A DNA stretch of 64,000 nucleotides from Amyloporia xantha. Lineage: Eukaryota > Basidiomycota > Agaricomycetes > Polyporales > Adustoporiaceae. Below are positions 23,960 to 35,694 of the stretch, piece by piece; the stretch's first letter is position 1; each line of letters begins with the position of its first letter. The translations under genes and the position numbers were made by a program. Below the pieces are notes generated by a model. The model saw only the letters and a program-made list of their open reading frames with translations. It did not search any database and was not told the origin of the DNA. The stretch lies in assembly GCA_036971615.1 (NCBI GenBank), contig JAYKKR010000001.1, positions 3,534,001 to 3,598,000 on the forward strand, given 5' to 3'.

Positions 23960-25198
23960 GTTGTATACAGGTAACAGTGCGGTTAGGCTCAGCGACTGCC
24001 GGCACAGGGGACATTCAGGCTGTCTCGATATCAGTCTTTGAAGTGCGTGTGTGAGCAGTAGGTTCCTCACCTTTTCTCGACCCCAGCCTACGATGCAATC
24101 CCAACAAAATAAGTGTCCACACTCAGTGGCAGTGGTAGCAGTGCGTTCTTCCAAGCACAGAGTGCAATTCCGGCTCGCCCTAGCGCCTGTTGGGATTTGA
24201 GTGAAATCAAGGACTGTCCGCTCATCCTCCTCCGCGGACAATGAGGGCACATCTTCCGGTCTTGCTGGGCCTAGCATCGATGATACTGGACGGTCATCAA
24301 TATAAGTCTCATGAGTATCATCAGCGGGCCGCTTGGAGGCTACTGATTCCGGCGGACTCGTCTTGGTGGACATCGTTCTGATGAAACCCACAAGACGATG
24401 TATGAGCCTGATGGCAAGCAGAATGCCCAGAAGCGAGTACGAAGGTGGGCGAGTGTTCGGATCCAGCGGGACAGACGATATCTGAAAGTGAAACAAAGTT
24501 CAGCAGAAAGTCTCGAGAGCACATTGCTGCACTAACATATCTTGTTCCAAGGACTCTCTTCGCGAAGTCATAGTACACACCTCTGAAGTAGAACACAGCC
24601 AGATTGATTTCGGAGACAACTTCAATCAGAGTAGGTAGCCTGCGTATCAAAGACCCAAGCTTTGATGACTGTGGAAAATGCGATCCCCATCTTGCAAGTA
24701 AGTAGGAAGGGAGGGTTGGTAGAAGGATGAGGGCGACTCTGGCTCGCCGTGATGGTGGCCTATCGATATATGCTGAGTGTAGCCAAATGTCTGTATATTC
24801 CTCGCCGAGTGTCTGAGTCGCTGCTCAGGACCTGAGCTCAGAGTAGAGTCTTGCGGAGAGTATTCAGCGAGACTTACCTCGGCCGACGGTCAGACCATAG
24901 TATACGAGTTTGGTGCCTAACTCAATCTCTTTATCCCAACGCGTTAACCATCTCGTTCCTTAGAACATTCAGCAACAGTACATGCTCATCTAGCTAGGGA
25001 CATACCTAGCCACGACCTCAGTACCCCTTCCGCCTGTTCGCGCAATGCAGATACATGATACAGGTCGCGTTGGTTTGATCGGACTGCACTCAACAACCTG
25101 TTGTGAATCCATGACTATTCAGACTATGGGACCCTAGACACACTGATTTGCGCCTGCTGAGCAGAGGGGAATGAAGGGAGCTCAAAAGGAACGGGCAT
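23954..25198 (-). CDS. pex10: Peroxisome biogenesis RING E3 ligase Pex10
   Basis: Exons 25144-25198, 25006-25083, 24878-24958, 24537-24820, 24071-24481 and 23954-24019 give 324 residues. Pex10 forms the peroxisomal ubiquitin-ligase channel with Pex2 and Pex12 and ubiquitinates the receptor Pex5. N-terminal Pex2/Pex12 region: [47 protein letters not shown], then membrane segments ([37 protein letters not shown]). C-terminal [29 protein letters not shown]...PECPLCRQ, with the C3HC4 spacing and an intron between the sixth and seventh zinc ligands. Its stop may overlap the last sme1 exon by 6 bases, tail to tail. Confidence 0.95.
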
Positions 25199-25363
25199 GA
25201 TATCGGAGGCCAGATTCGAATACTGGTAGCAGCGTCTTGTCTCTTGGAGTTGCAATGGAGTTGGTGTAATATTGCAATTTAGGCTCGTGACGTTCGCATC
25301 GGTTCCCTCAGACTGTCACGTCCATCCATCTTCCGCCTTGCTTTGACATTACCTGCGTCCATC

Positions 25364-25944
25364 ATGGCAGCAATGCAACGACAACCTCAAGGACCGACTG
25401 TTTGGCAGAAATGTAAGTGATACATTGCGTTCTAGGCGTACACCGCCGGTGTTCACTTCTGTGCGCAGTGAAGTAGGCCAATTTTCATTTCATGTCCTCG
25501 TAACCAATCCTAAAGATTGCGACCTGCTCCAGGATGGGGGCCGCAATGGGTGCTGGAGTTGGTCTTACCATTGGATTTATTTTTGGAGGATTTAGCATCC
25601 TAAGGTACCGCTTCGCTTGATCATGTCGCTCTGCTCAAATCCTGACATGGCGAGCAGGGGAGGTGCAGGTCCTCGGGGAGTGCTGCCGACACTTTCTCAG
25701 TACATGCTAAGCAGCGCAGCCACCTTCTCCTTCTTCCTCGCCATTGGCTCTGTGAGTTAAGTGCAGGGTCTATTCTGGTGTCCGCTGATGAGTATCCCAG
25801 GTCATCCGCAACGATGCCAATCTGCCGCCTCATCTTGAGGCCGCAAGGCTGCAACTGACGTCACCCATCATGCGCTCAAGAGCGGAAGGCCTTGCTATCA
25901 TGAGACGGCGTTGGGAGATAGAGCGGAAGCACGAGCATGACTGA
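25364..25944 (+). CDS. mgr2: Mitochondrial inner membrane protein Mgr2/Romo1
   Basis: Exons 25364-25412, 25469-25472, 25533-25604, 25658-25751 and 25801-25944 give 120 residues. Mgr2 couples TIM21 to the TIM23 translocase and acts as lateral gatekeeper; Romo1 is the animal homolog. Sequence: VWQKLKMGAAMGAGVGLTIGFIFGGFSIL, a glycine-rich membrane helix, then GAGPRGVLPTLSQYMLSSAATFSFFLAIGSVIRND, the second helix with the family-typical end. A basic tail of about 35 residues follows. The second exon is only four bases (TGAA); without it the conserved Lys-Leu-Lys-Met-Gly cannot be formed and the frame closes. Confidence 0.9.
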
Positions 25945-26400
25945 CGGCTCTGATGAACCATGTTTCCGTTGTTGTCATCCCCATACTCGAGGAGTGATGA
26001 CGACATGCAAAATTCATAGGCAAGTACATGGAATAGCATGGGATCACTACCTACTGCAGTCCGACTAACCACGACATGTCAGCGTAAGAGTCTTTCGACG
26101 TTTCGTAAGCTCTGTCCCATTACATAGCGTGTTTCGCGGCACGATGTTATCCTAATCCTAATCAATGCTCAATCTGCGATATCGAATCCGAGAGCATAAA
26201 GGCTGGATGCCAAGGATACACCATGCAAGGGACATGGCGATGAGACTCAGAAGTATGTCCCACATGGTGAAGTTGTTCAAATGGGCACCCCAAGGGGGGT
26301 GTGACGAAGAAACGTGTAGCTGCACTGTCTGAGGAACAGCCAAGAGTCAGCCAGGTGTCAAAAAAGTTCTTGAACGGGAGAACTCGCCCATAAAACCCGT
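25945..26400. other. Convergent intergenic spacer
   Basis: About 460 bases between the stops of mgr2 and the hypothetical gene on the other strand. Short ORFs exist but none resembles a protein family. Probably two 3' UTRs. Confidence 0.45.
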
Positions 26401-27499
26401 TCATGGATCCTGCCGGGTGACCCTGCTCCAATATGTTTGCAGCCTGCTGCTACACGACCTTACGGACTGGAGGCTATCTTTTGACTTCATCGAGCGCAGA
26501 CTCGCGGCGCCACCAGGCACCTGGCGTGGTGGCGGCGTCTCCCACAGTGGGAACGGACCGGATATTGTTGGGCGGTCTGCTGCCGATTGAGACTTCTTGC
26601 TCGAACCGGATCCCAGAAACCACCTCAGCAATCCCGGCTTCCGCTTCTCCGTGGGGGCCGCAGGGGCGCGGTGCGGCTCGGGGTCGTACTCCTCCTCGTA
26701 GTGAATGGTCGGCATATCGAGGAACTTCACAGAAGGCGTCGCTCGCCCTGTTTTTGTCCGAATCGATGAACTAGAAGAAAGGATTGACTTTGCTGGCGCA
26801 GGCCTCGAACGCGATGACGCTGTCGCCGTCGAAGAGATGGACGGAGCGCGTTGCCTCTTGGGCGCCAGAATGCGTTCATTCATTTGCCCGAGAATTGGCA
26901 TGCTTCCGTCGGAAGACTGCGACGTGCTCGGACGAATGACCGACGCCCAGAAGGATCGCTCGCAGTTACTATCGTCGCTCCTGTCGCGGACGTGCCCAAT
27001 GGTGGGACTCCATCCGTTCTGATGCCGTATTGACGCCGACGAGATGAATGGGATTTCAGGTAATTCATCGTAGTCCGAAGCCGTGCTGATCGATAGCTGA
27101 GACGACGAGGACTCATCACTAAAGGGTGAATCTGGCGTCGCTGGCGTCTGCCATTGGGGTCAGTCCACACCACAATCTGCATTAGTACGAAGCTAGCACT
27201 CACAAATAGATAGCACGGCAGTAATGGGTCGTCGTTTACAGTGTTAGGATCAGAGAAAATCTAATATATTCTCATGAGCAGATCGATGGGCATCATGGCA
27301 ACATCACTCACAGAATCGTCGACGAGCGTTGTGGCCGTCGAACTACTCCATGAAGAGGACTGAACGCGTTCATTAGCTCCAGTAGCATTCGAGTGTATGG
27401 GTCCACACTCACGTTGGCGACTCGTTCTGAGTGGAGCCAGTCGGTCCAAATCTGGCTTTCACATCTTGGGGCGGCGTAGTAACTGGACGAGCTCTCCAT
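26401..27499 (-). CDS. Hypothetical Ser-rich protein
   Basis: Exons 27413-27499, 27312-27359, 27204-27260 and 26401-27147 give 312 residues, all junctions in phase. The N-terminus is MESSSSYYAAPRCESQIWTD; the middle has VNDDPLLPCYLF and a Ser/acid-rich stretch (SDESSSSQLSISTASDYDELPEIPF); the C-terminal half is basic and Ser-rich with KRKPGLLRWFLGSGSSKKSQ and ends in TYWSRVTRQDP. No catalytic or membrane signature is visible and most of it looks disordered. The short segment around LLRWFLG could be an amphipathic helix. An additional upstream non-coding exon is possible (tail of a CT-rich acceptor just before the ATG). I do not recognise a family. Confidence 0.6.
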
Positions 27500-29055
27500 C
27501 GTCTGTAGCGGAGGAGGCAATGCTCAGCTTCAAGCAGGAGAGGAAAGGGCCAACGTCACTCACGGGAGAAACAGACGATGAGGTTCGGGACGAAGGGGAA
27601 AGGGATTAGTGCAGACGCTTCCGTCGCTCATACTGCATTTTCTACACGTGTGGCAGCCTGCGCTTACCTTGCGTCACTATAGAGTAAAGAGATAACTCGC
27701 ACGACCGGCTCGGAATGACTCACACAACATCCTCAGGATGGCACGTCGAAGGCGTGTATCATCTGCTCATCATCAAACATGAGGCGGATTTCCGGAAGGA
27801 ACGTTACCGTATATGGCGCGCCGTGCAACTTTGCGGCAGAAAGAAGTGCATTCGAATAGCATTCGAATAGCATATTGGACGATCATGAATACATAGGCGG
27901 AATGCAAGAATCGAGGTCCTTTGAAGTCGCACTAAGCCCGAATAAAACCCGCTGTTAAGGCAGAACCGCACTCCGGAAGCAGTCGAAGTCGGGCTCGGGA
28001 GCACTCACGTCAAGGGTGCACGACGGAGACTACATAGATATGCTGAAAGATTTGGCTCTCCCACAAAGTTGCATGTGAAGCACAGAGATTACTGCATTGC
28101 GCGGGACGTTGGAAGTTCGGTGTAGGACCGGTCCTTGACACACCACCGGTCGATGACACAGCCGAGCCCTGTTCAGGTAACTCGCGCACAAATTTCATTG
28201 TAAAAATGGCTAAAATACTGCAATGTGTGGTACTTACCGCATACTAAAGTTAAATGAAGTTTGGGGACCAGATGCGTCGGGAGAGAGAGCGAGAAGATTG
28301 CTCAATGTCAATGGGAGTCGAAACGAAATGACAGCATGTGCAACTCGCGCGAGAATTCCAGTTTGAGATGCCGATGAACGGCATGTTAAGGAAAGGCCTG
28401 GGTCCACCCTCCGTTGGGATCTTGAAGGATTTACAGTAACAAACTAGAGCACTACAGCTGGGCCATTAGAGCATTTCTGCTATGATATATATTAGTGTTT
28501 TTCAGTATTAAGAGATTGCGAGTATTACATGAGAGGAGCTGGCGGATGGGAATAATGCGCTGTTCAAGTTCACTGTGAGGGTTGGTGATGAGGTTGGCCG
28601 AATCAAAAGTGGTGATATACTGTGAGCGTGCTGTGGTACGAAATTGTAAGTCTCAAATTCCATCTCATTCGAGAATTTATGTCAAGCCAACTCGGAAAAC
28701 GTCAAGGGGAACTCAAAATAACATCACCAGTCCAATATATATCCTAGCAGAAACGCTCTATTCATGAGGAATTTATTCATAGAGCTTCCAGACCATGGCT
28801 TTCGTCCAGTCTAAACAGCGCTCGTAATTGCATCGAGGATCGCATACGGAAACATGCTTTCACATTGTGTGTGTCAAGGAACCGGTCCTACACCGTTTCC
28901 AAATAGCGACTAGTGAGCGAGTGCTTGCGTTAAATCAATCCTGCGAGGTCTACGACTTGCAGAAAACATACCACAGCATGTATAATGAAAAGCCGCTGAG
29001 TGAAACTGGCAATACCCTAAGCCCCCAGCATCGTGTCTGCCTCCCCAAGGCAGCG
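27500..29055. other. Gene-poor stretch with possible transposon relic
   Basis: About 1.55 kb between the 5' end of the hypothetical gene and the 3' end of the mL43 gene. The left part should carry the promoter. From 28,118 to 28,895 an inverted-repeat bounded segment is listed separately. No convincing coding sequence was found; the longest open stretch (28,828-29,427) is antisense to mL43. Confidence 0.45.
28118..28895. mobile_element. Candidate non-autonomous TIR element, about 780 bp
   Basis: The string CGGTGTAGGACCGGT-CCTTG followed by ACACAC at 28,118-28,144 recurs as its reverse complement at about 28,867-28,895 (with one extra T), a terminal inverted repeat of about 27 bases. The interior is AT-rich and has no ORF of note. 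A target duplication is not clear (flanks gtt/ttt), so this may be only a repeat pair. Confidence 0.45.
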
Positions 29056-29559
29056 CTAGATTTTGAATGGTTCATCGACATGCAGACCACTCCAGATTCC
29101 TCTTGCCGCCTCTGTGGTGCTCTCCACCGTCCGTCTTTTCAAAGGCTTGATCTTGGCACCGGAGGCATCAAGCAACAACTGAACCTTCTTCTGAATCCCA
29201 GTCACCTCGAACCCATTGAGCGCAATGACCTTATCCCTGTCATTCACTGCAGACGATTTCGCTCAGCGACTTTGCGAAAGGCAACAGTAGGAGTAGAGCT
29301 CACAATAGAAGCCACGTATGATAGGTTCCCTCTGGTTGCGCTGTTTGACCACAATCTCGACGTGTGGATTTGCACGAGCCAGTTCCTCGAGGTGGTCATG
29401 AATGTACGTCCGAGCATTCGCAGATGATGGCCATTTGTCGCAGTATTCAAAGACCAACTTCCTTATCTGAGGAATGAACGCGACATGGCCGTTGGCAGGT
29501 CTCGAAGCTAGCTGAGCTCTGAGCAGAGGTTTGGTAGCGGGGACGAACTTGGAAGCCAT
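29056..29559 (-). CDS. Mitochondrial large-subunit ribosomal protein mL43
   Basis: Two exons, 29304-29559 and 29056-29246, give 148 residues. The family (yeast Mrpl51, human MRPL43) shares a thioredoxin-like L51/S25/CI-B8 fold, visible as FIPQIRKLVFEYCDKWPSSANARTYIHDHLEELARANPHVEIVV, then KQRNQREPIIRGFYLNDRDKVIALNGFEVTGIQKKVQLLLDASG. The ATG was placed at MASKFVPATKPLL since the frame upstream lacks family resemblance. It acts in the mitochondrial ribosome; the basic N-terminus probably targets it there. Confidence 0.92.
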
Positions 29560-30097
29560 GGCACCGACAGGCTCTGGAGGACCGCAGGTGGTATAAAATC
29601 TGTGATATGTAACCCCATCTCTAACCCTAAGCTGGGGTCTTGAACCCAAGCTAACCCTTTACGCTACCTTATTTGGGCTTATTGTGCGCATGTTATAACT
29701 CGGAAATGCCACGATAAAAAACTCGCCACGAATTTATCACTTCATTGCTACAGGACGTTGATAAAATTTTGCTCTAACTGACAGGGATGGGGTTTACCAT
29801 TTTGACTAGCAGGCTGAAGCACTCGACAGCAGTATGAGCCTGTGAGGCGGGCTTACAAGTGAGTATAATGGAGACTAGAGTCGGAGTTTGAAGTAATTGT
29901 ATGGAGAGTAAGAAAAGATGGGAAAAGCCGGTGGCTGATGGTAAATGTCGACTGCTGCCCATCTCACCAAGGCACTGACGACGACACGGACTCTGAAGTA
30001 ATTTCGCCACGGGACGCGTCGACTTGGACGCGTTTGGTCAACATACCGTTAGCCACAGTCGCGTCTCTCTACCCGAGACAGCGTCTCTTCGTCTCAA
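29560..30097. other. Divergent intergenic region
   Basis: About 540 bases between mL43 and the 752-residue gene, so it must hold both promoters. A TATA-like TTTATA on the minus strand is found near 29,593-29,598, about 35 bases upstream of the mL43 ATG. No gene recognised. Confidence 0.45.
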
Positions 30098-32783
30098 ATG
30101 GCCCGTGCAACTCGTTCAACGGCTCAAATTGACAAGGACAAACAACAGGACTCTGCTCCGGCACCACGCAAAACGGGCACAAAAAAGCGCAAGCGCAACT
30201 CGAATGCTGACAACGACGGACAGCCTGCCACTAAGCAGTTTCGCACCGATGGCAGTCAGGAGCCTCTGGACCTTGACGAGCAGCCAGCGGACGTCAAGGA
30301 AACGGATTCACGGGGCAGCGGCGATGTGCCCATAGACCCCGCGGATGCGCAGAAGATCCTGGATGTGCTCGAAATGTATGTTCATTCTATTTTCATGTCA
30401 GAGTACTCGCTGGGACCGGGGTATGAGGGTAGTGGCACGCTTTCTGCGAAGAGGCTTTCCATAAACACACGCTACGGTCGGTGGGCAGGCACTCATAGTC
30501 GAGCGGGAAATACACTCGGACCACATTGTGGTCGGGCTCACTGCCCCCATGTCCGCTCGAACCTTGGTGTTAAGCTGTCATACTATGGGGTTCAGTTCGT
30601 TCAACTGGGGCAATACCAGACCTCAATGAATCCTCTATTGTGACGAAGCACGTAGGCTAATCTATATCCAGGGTTGATACGCAGGGCCTTCTTGACCGCG
30701 TCTTCCCCCTTCCGACCGAACCACCAGAAGCAACTTCGCCAGACGCCGCTTCCACACCATCTATCTCCACGCAGACGTTTTCATTCCGTGCCCTGCTGAA
30801 GGACTCATCCAATCACCCCCTCAGAGTACTTCGAGTGAGTGTTCTACTCTCTGCGACTGTAACACCGGACGACTCTGAACCTGCTTCGTTCCTCCCTGCT
30901 AGAGTGCCGTCCAACATCTATTTCCAATATCATCCCATCCACGATCACGTCCGTCCGCACCTGCAGCGCAGCAACTTAGCTTCTGTAACCTTGCTCTGTC
31001 CCTGCTCGACCTTGCGTCCTTCCACTCCGTTCCCACACCGCTCGAGGTCGAGAGCATCTGGCTCTCCGACACAGTCGAAGGCGACGTGAAGCCTCTCCCC
31101 TCTTCGAGCCCAACACGAAATCGTAAATATGCATTGGTCCAGCGGCTTCCCACGGGCGATTGGTGGACATCACTCAATTCCGAATTTACACCAACATCCG
31201 CAGACGGTCGAGAGCTAAAAGACCTGCCCACAGCTCACGCCGAGCTTGCTGCAATCCTTCCGTCCGCCTCAACGCCTGGGACGTACCCGGATAAGACCCT
31301 CGCTGCTTACGTGTCTAAGAAACCGCGCCCTTCTCTACAGCAGGTACCCGGCCCTCGGCGCGTGAGTTGCGGAAAGTTCCTGGACTATGGCCCGTACGCG
31401 AGCTTTGCGCCATCTTTTGACCAGGATGGAGTTGAGGTGGGAAGAGATACTCTCGGTGAAGTGATCTACCACCAGCGAGAAGGAGCGCGTCTAAGAGAAA
31501 AGGCCAAAGGGAAGCAGAAGGCGCTGTCCGCACCTGGGGCCGACATCATTATGTCGGCCGAGACGCACCAAGGCGAACAGACTGCGACCGAGGGCAGACG
31601 AGAGGCCAGCGACGATCAAGAATTGGAGAGTGCACTGGCATCGCTGTTCCCTCCTGAAGAAGTGGCAGCCATCAAGTCGGCGATGGGCAGCCTGGAGCTC
31701 GAGCAAGCCGTGCAAGAATTGCTCGATAGAAATTCAAGGGCGTTGCTCAGGCTGCAAAGACTGCAGAGGGAGCGACTCGGTGCGGAAGGAGGCGGATCAA
31801 GTACTGTAGCGGAAGGCTCAGAAGAATGGGATACTGGTATCTAGTCGCTTCCTTCTCAACGCGACGAAATAGAGCTGACGGACCTTGTTGCACTTACAGC
31901 TCAGGCTATCATAGACTCCTTGGTCTTGTTGGCTTCATTACGGCCAAGATCGTCATCTGATGATGAATCGAAATCTCCCCCTTTCATACCTTCAGCTCCG
32001 GTCCTACGGATGCTGCAACGGACGTTGCCCGTTGGCGCTACACAGGGTTGGTACGGTACTCTCCCGCCGGGCCGCACTACCGCTCTGCGCGACGACACGA
32101 CAGTAGAAATCAAAGCTGGTGTTCCAGTCGCGCTCCCGCCAACGACGGCGACGGCCGCTGCCGCTGCCGTAGTAACGCCAGCTAAGCCTGTTGCTACCGC
32201 GACACCTTACACCCCGTACAACTATTCGAATTATCAGGGCTCTCCGTACCGCGGTGGTTATGGGACGTATACACCCGGGCAAGCCAGCGCATACTATCCC
32301 AATTATGCCGCCCCAAGCCAGGGTCAAGCAGCCGGGGGCGCACAGTACCCCCAGCAGCAGTATAACGGGCAGTACCCGTACTCATCATGGTACAATTACC
32401 AGCAGCACGCAACGCCTGCGCCGCAGACACCGGCAGGGAATAATACATCGGACCGTGTCACACCCCAGCCTGCGACGCCAGCAGCTATTGCGACCAATTA
32501 CGCGAGCTTTTTCGCCTCTACAGCGCAGCAGCCCCAACCTCAGCGTGCGGTAGCGAATACCGTTGTCACGCCCCATGCTGCGAAAGCATATCAGCCAGGG
32601 ACATGGACAGGCGGTCAGCCCGCGCAGGGATACGTTCCTCCGACGCTACCACCACATCTTCGTACTAATGTCGGTGGCGGAAATATGCCTGGGACACCAC
32701 AGCCTGTGACTGCTGGAAATAGTACCTACCCTCCACATCCTGGGTATTACGGCAACTATCAGCCTGCGCCGGCCGCACGATGA
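30098..32783 (+). CDS. Unrecognised 752-residue nuclear-type protein with Pro/Gln/Tyr-rich tail
   Basis: Exons 30098-30375, 30672-30834, 30903-31836 and 31900-32783 join in phase. The N-terminus is basic with a bipartite-like nuclear signal (RKTGTKKRKRNSN). The conserved-looking core includes LLDRVFPLP, FSFRALLKDSS, GDWWTSLNSEFTP, DLPTAHAELAAILPS, YPDKTLAAYVSKKP and VSCGKFLDYGPYASFAPSFDQDG, followed by a basic/acidic helix and a helical segment (SLFPPEEVAAIKSAMGSLELEQAVQELLDRN). The last 250 residues are low complexity, rich in P, Q, Y, G and A. Layout suggests a chromatin or transcription subunit (a relation to SWI/SNF-RSC subunit Ssr4 crossed my mind but I cannot show it). The first intron is unusually long (296 nt). 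Confidence 0.72.
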
Positions 32784-33455
32784 AGGATCGGTGACACGCG
32801 TCATGTAGTTTTTATCGTAGTAGTTCAAGGTTGCACCTCAGTAATGTTACTTTTCAGACACCTTGCTTTGTTGACTTCGGCATATCATTATCTCATCAAT
32901 TGGGGCTGTTTCACTTTTATTCTCCACGAGTTTCTTTGAAGAATCAAGAAACAGCTTCATTGCAATGAAAGTAGCGATATACATCTGTCTGATGCTGTCT
33001 AGACTCTACATGTTCAGATATAAGAACGAGAGAGTTGACAACCCAACACCAGGGCGTACCGTACAGTATGCCTCCCTCTTACACGCAAAACCACCCCCTC
33101 GTTGCCTCGAGCACTACATTGCAGCGCCCTTCTGAAGGGGAAAGTGTCCTGTCACAGACCTCGACCGCCAGGGATCGGTGATAGAAACCAGCGAGGTAGG
33201 ACAGAAGAGCGTGTTGTGGTTTGACTGAAGGAGGTACGAGCGAATTTTATTGCTGTCCGGCATTTACCGGTCATCCTGAGTCCAGTGGCCACCCCTCACC
33301 GTTCATAACTTCATATCAAGTCACACAAGGGACAACTTGAAGGCGCAAATGAATCAGAGTATTTAACAGCACAATGCGTACAGCACAAAACCTCCAGCGC
33401 TATTGAGGTATAGTACACACAGAATGTACGAATGCCAGAACTGGAGACCCGGACA
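32784..33455. other. Convergent intergenic spacer
   Basis: About 670 bases between the stops of the 752-residue gene and TPR copy A. Contains AT-rich 3' UTR-like sequence; no gene recognised. Confidence 0.5.
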
Positions 33456-35694
33456 TCACTTCGAAATTTCTGGCATTACCTTGTCGTCCATGGTGAACTT
33501 CCCCTCATCCAGTGCTTTTAGAATGTCTTCCTCTGCCCAGAGGTCTTTCTCTAAAGATTTGTCTCTGCCTTGATGTGCCATAGCTGAGTGTTCCCAGATC
33601 TTCTTCATCTTGGGGATAGCGAGCCGTATGCGTTTCATCAGCGGAAGGATCACCTTAATGGGCGTGCCGCATCGGAAAAGGGCCTCGAGACTGCAATGGA
33701 TATACCCTGAAGGTAATGAGCACAATCTACTGTGATATGATGATCGCAACAGAGCGGAAGGTCAACGTACAGACGTGAATTTCATCGTCTTCCGGAAGCA
33801 GATCTGCAGCGGTGATATAAGCCTTCGCAGCCTTTTGTAAGTGATCCACTATGGCCTCCGCACTGTCCATGAGCGCCGCGCATAAACGGGCCATCTGGTT
33901 ATGATAAAATCCGACCATGCTGAAAGACACTTGAGCTAAGCCCTTCAGCATAGAGGTAGGTGGGACTCACGCAAAAGCCTGAGCTTTAGGATAGATGTAA
34001 AATGACGAAAGAAAGCCAGGGTCGATCTCTCCCGATGGTATTCCAAGTGGCGACTCTAGCTCTCGAATAATGTACTCAGCTTCTTTCAAGAGATCTGACA
34101 ACGGACGCTTGGCATCTGAGCCAGACTTTCCTGTGCAATTCTGTCAAGAGCTGAGATGAACCGAGTCGGGCTTGCGACGACCATCATTTCATACCTCCAT
34201 CATAGCTTCTAAACGCAAGCCACGAACACCTCGGATAAAGGTAGGTTTGAAGACAGCGCCCTTGTCTTCAGTGGAAACATCTTTCCACGTCTGATTGCCC
34301 CATTCAAGCACTTCTAGGCAACGTGTGAAGTATTCCAAGGCAAGATCTGCCCTGTTGGAAATATTGTTTTCGACTAAACCTCGCATGACCCATGCGCTGG
34401 ATGCATGAGAAGTTATTGAACAAGCACATCGTAAGCATTGGCAAATAACTTGCCGAATAGTCGTCGCAATAGCAGGGCGAACAGAGTCCCAACCTTCATT
34501 CTTTTGACGCTCTTGAGCCTCTGCAATAAGTAACCGGGAGCCACCGTCGGTCCACGCTCTAGACTTCTGAGCCTCGAACTTGACTATACATTTTGATGTT
34601 AGGTATACATATATCATGTATCAACACAACTCCCGCGAAGCGCACCTTGATTGTTATACATCTTTACCCAGTTGTTATCTGCAATATGAAAAATCCTGTA
34701 ATCTCGAAGCACTGCATTTGAAAGTTCACCAAGAGCCTGCATGATACATATGAAGCCAAATAAACAAGCGGCTGTACAGTAGGACTTACTCCCACATAGC
34801 CACCATACATAGTTTGAGCCCCGACCTGCTTTACTTGCAGCTGCTTCATCTGTTTCATTCCGTTTTCCCAATCCTGATAACAACGCTGAGAAAAGGTGAA
34901 GAGTGCATGGGGAACAAACACGCACCCCCAAGGCACCGAGAATTACCCAAGCCTGCGAATTCATGATAATGGAAAACAAATTGCACTGCTATAAATTAAC
35001 TTACGCTGCTTCGTACTAGCTGAGGGTTGTTCTCCAGCTCCACGCGCATGGCTTCTGCGCGTCGCCAAGGCATAGACCCCGCCATGTGACCTTCCATTAC
35101 TGCATAGGTTGGCGGTGCATTCCGGGAAGCCTGCTGGGCAACCGTCGACTGGAGTTCGGTTGCATATTGTTCCTTCTGCTTTATATCACTGGCAGTCATA
35201 TTTTCTGTAGGCAATGCAGCCGACGCCTTTGTCCAACACTCGATGCTTTTGTCAAAATCTCCGAGACCCTAGCAACAATAACTGCTTCAAAACCATGTAA
35301 ATGTATGGCAGACAGTCGATAGTCATACTCGATGAGCCATAGCAAGGCGAGCCCAGCCTTTCGCATAGCTAGGATCGAGGTTTGTTGCCTATTTGTCGAG
35401 GAAGTTAGAGTTAGAGGAATAGGAACGCCAGTAGAGTTCACTGACCTTCTGAGCATCGGATGATGCATCCAGATATCTGATGACAGTCAACCAATGTGGT
35501 TAACTCCCAAAAATACATGCTTACTTGGACATGCTCAGTGAGCAAGCCGCGCGGTTGGCGTAAAGGATGGCGTTCTTGTCGTCGCACTGAATCGCCTCCG
35601 TGTACTTGTGGTATGCGGCCTTGTACTCATGTTTCGTAAACAGCGTGTTACCTTCCTGCTTGAATAGTGTAGCCTTAGTCGCGTTGTCATTCAT
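33456..35694 (-). CDS. TPR-domain protein, family copy A (intact)
   Basis: About a dozen exons, all junctions I tested in phase. The first about 110 residues are TPR repeats (KQEGNTLFTKHEYKAAYHKYTEAIQCDDKNAILYANRAACSL, then YLDASSDAQKATNLDPSYAKGWARLAMAHR and DFDKSIECWTKAS). The larger C-terminal part is shared only with copies B and C: QKEQYATELQSTVAQQASRN, PWRRAEAMR, LSNAVLRDYRIFHI, AWTDGGSRLLIAEAQERQ, GWDSVRPAIATTIR, LEVLEWGNQTWKDV, FVRGVRGLRLEAMM and KRIRLAIPKMKKIWEH. TPRs bind partner proteins; the function of this lineage-specific family is unknown. An intron at 34,397-34,453 uses a GC donor. Copy B follows on the same strand at higher coordinates, behind a transposon nest. Confidence 0.8.

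Noticed and set aside
25190..25240. tRNA-like GATTCGAATAC near 25,213
   Set aside because: B-box-like string only; no A box, no cloverleaf arms at tRNA spacing.
28828..29427. 199-codon plus-strand open frame
   Set aside because: It is antisense to the mL43 gene over most of its length, has no ATG at its first codon, and no family resemblance.
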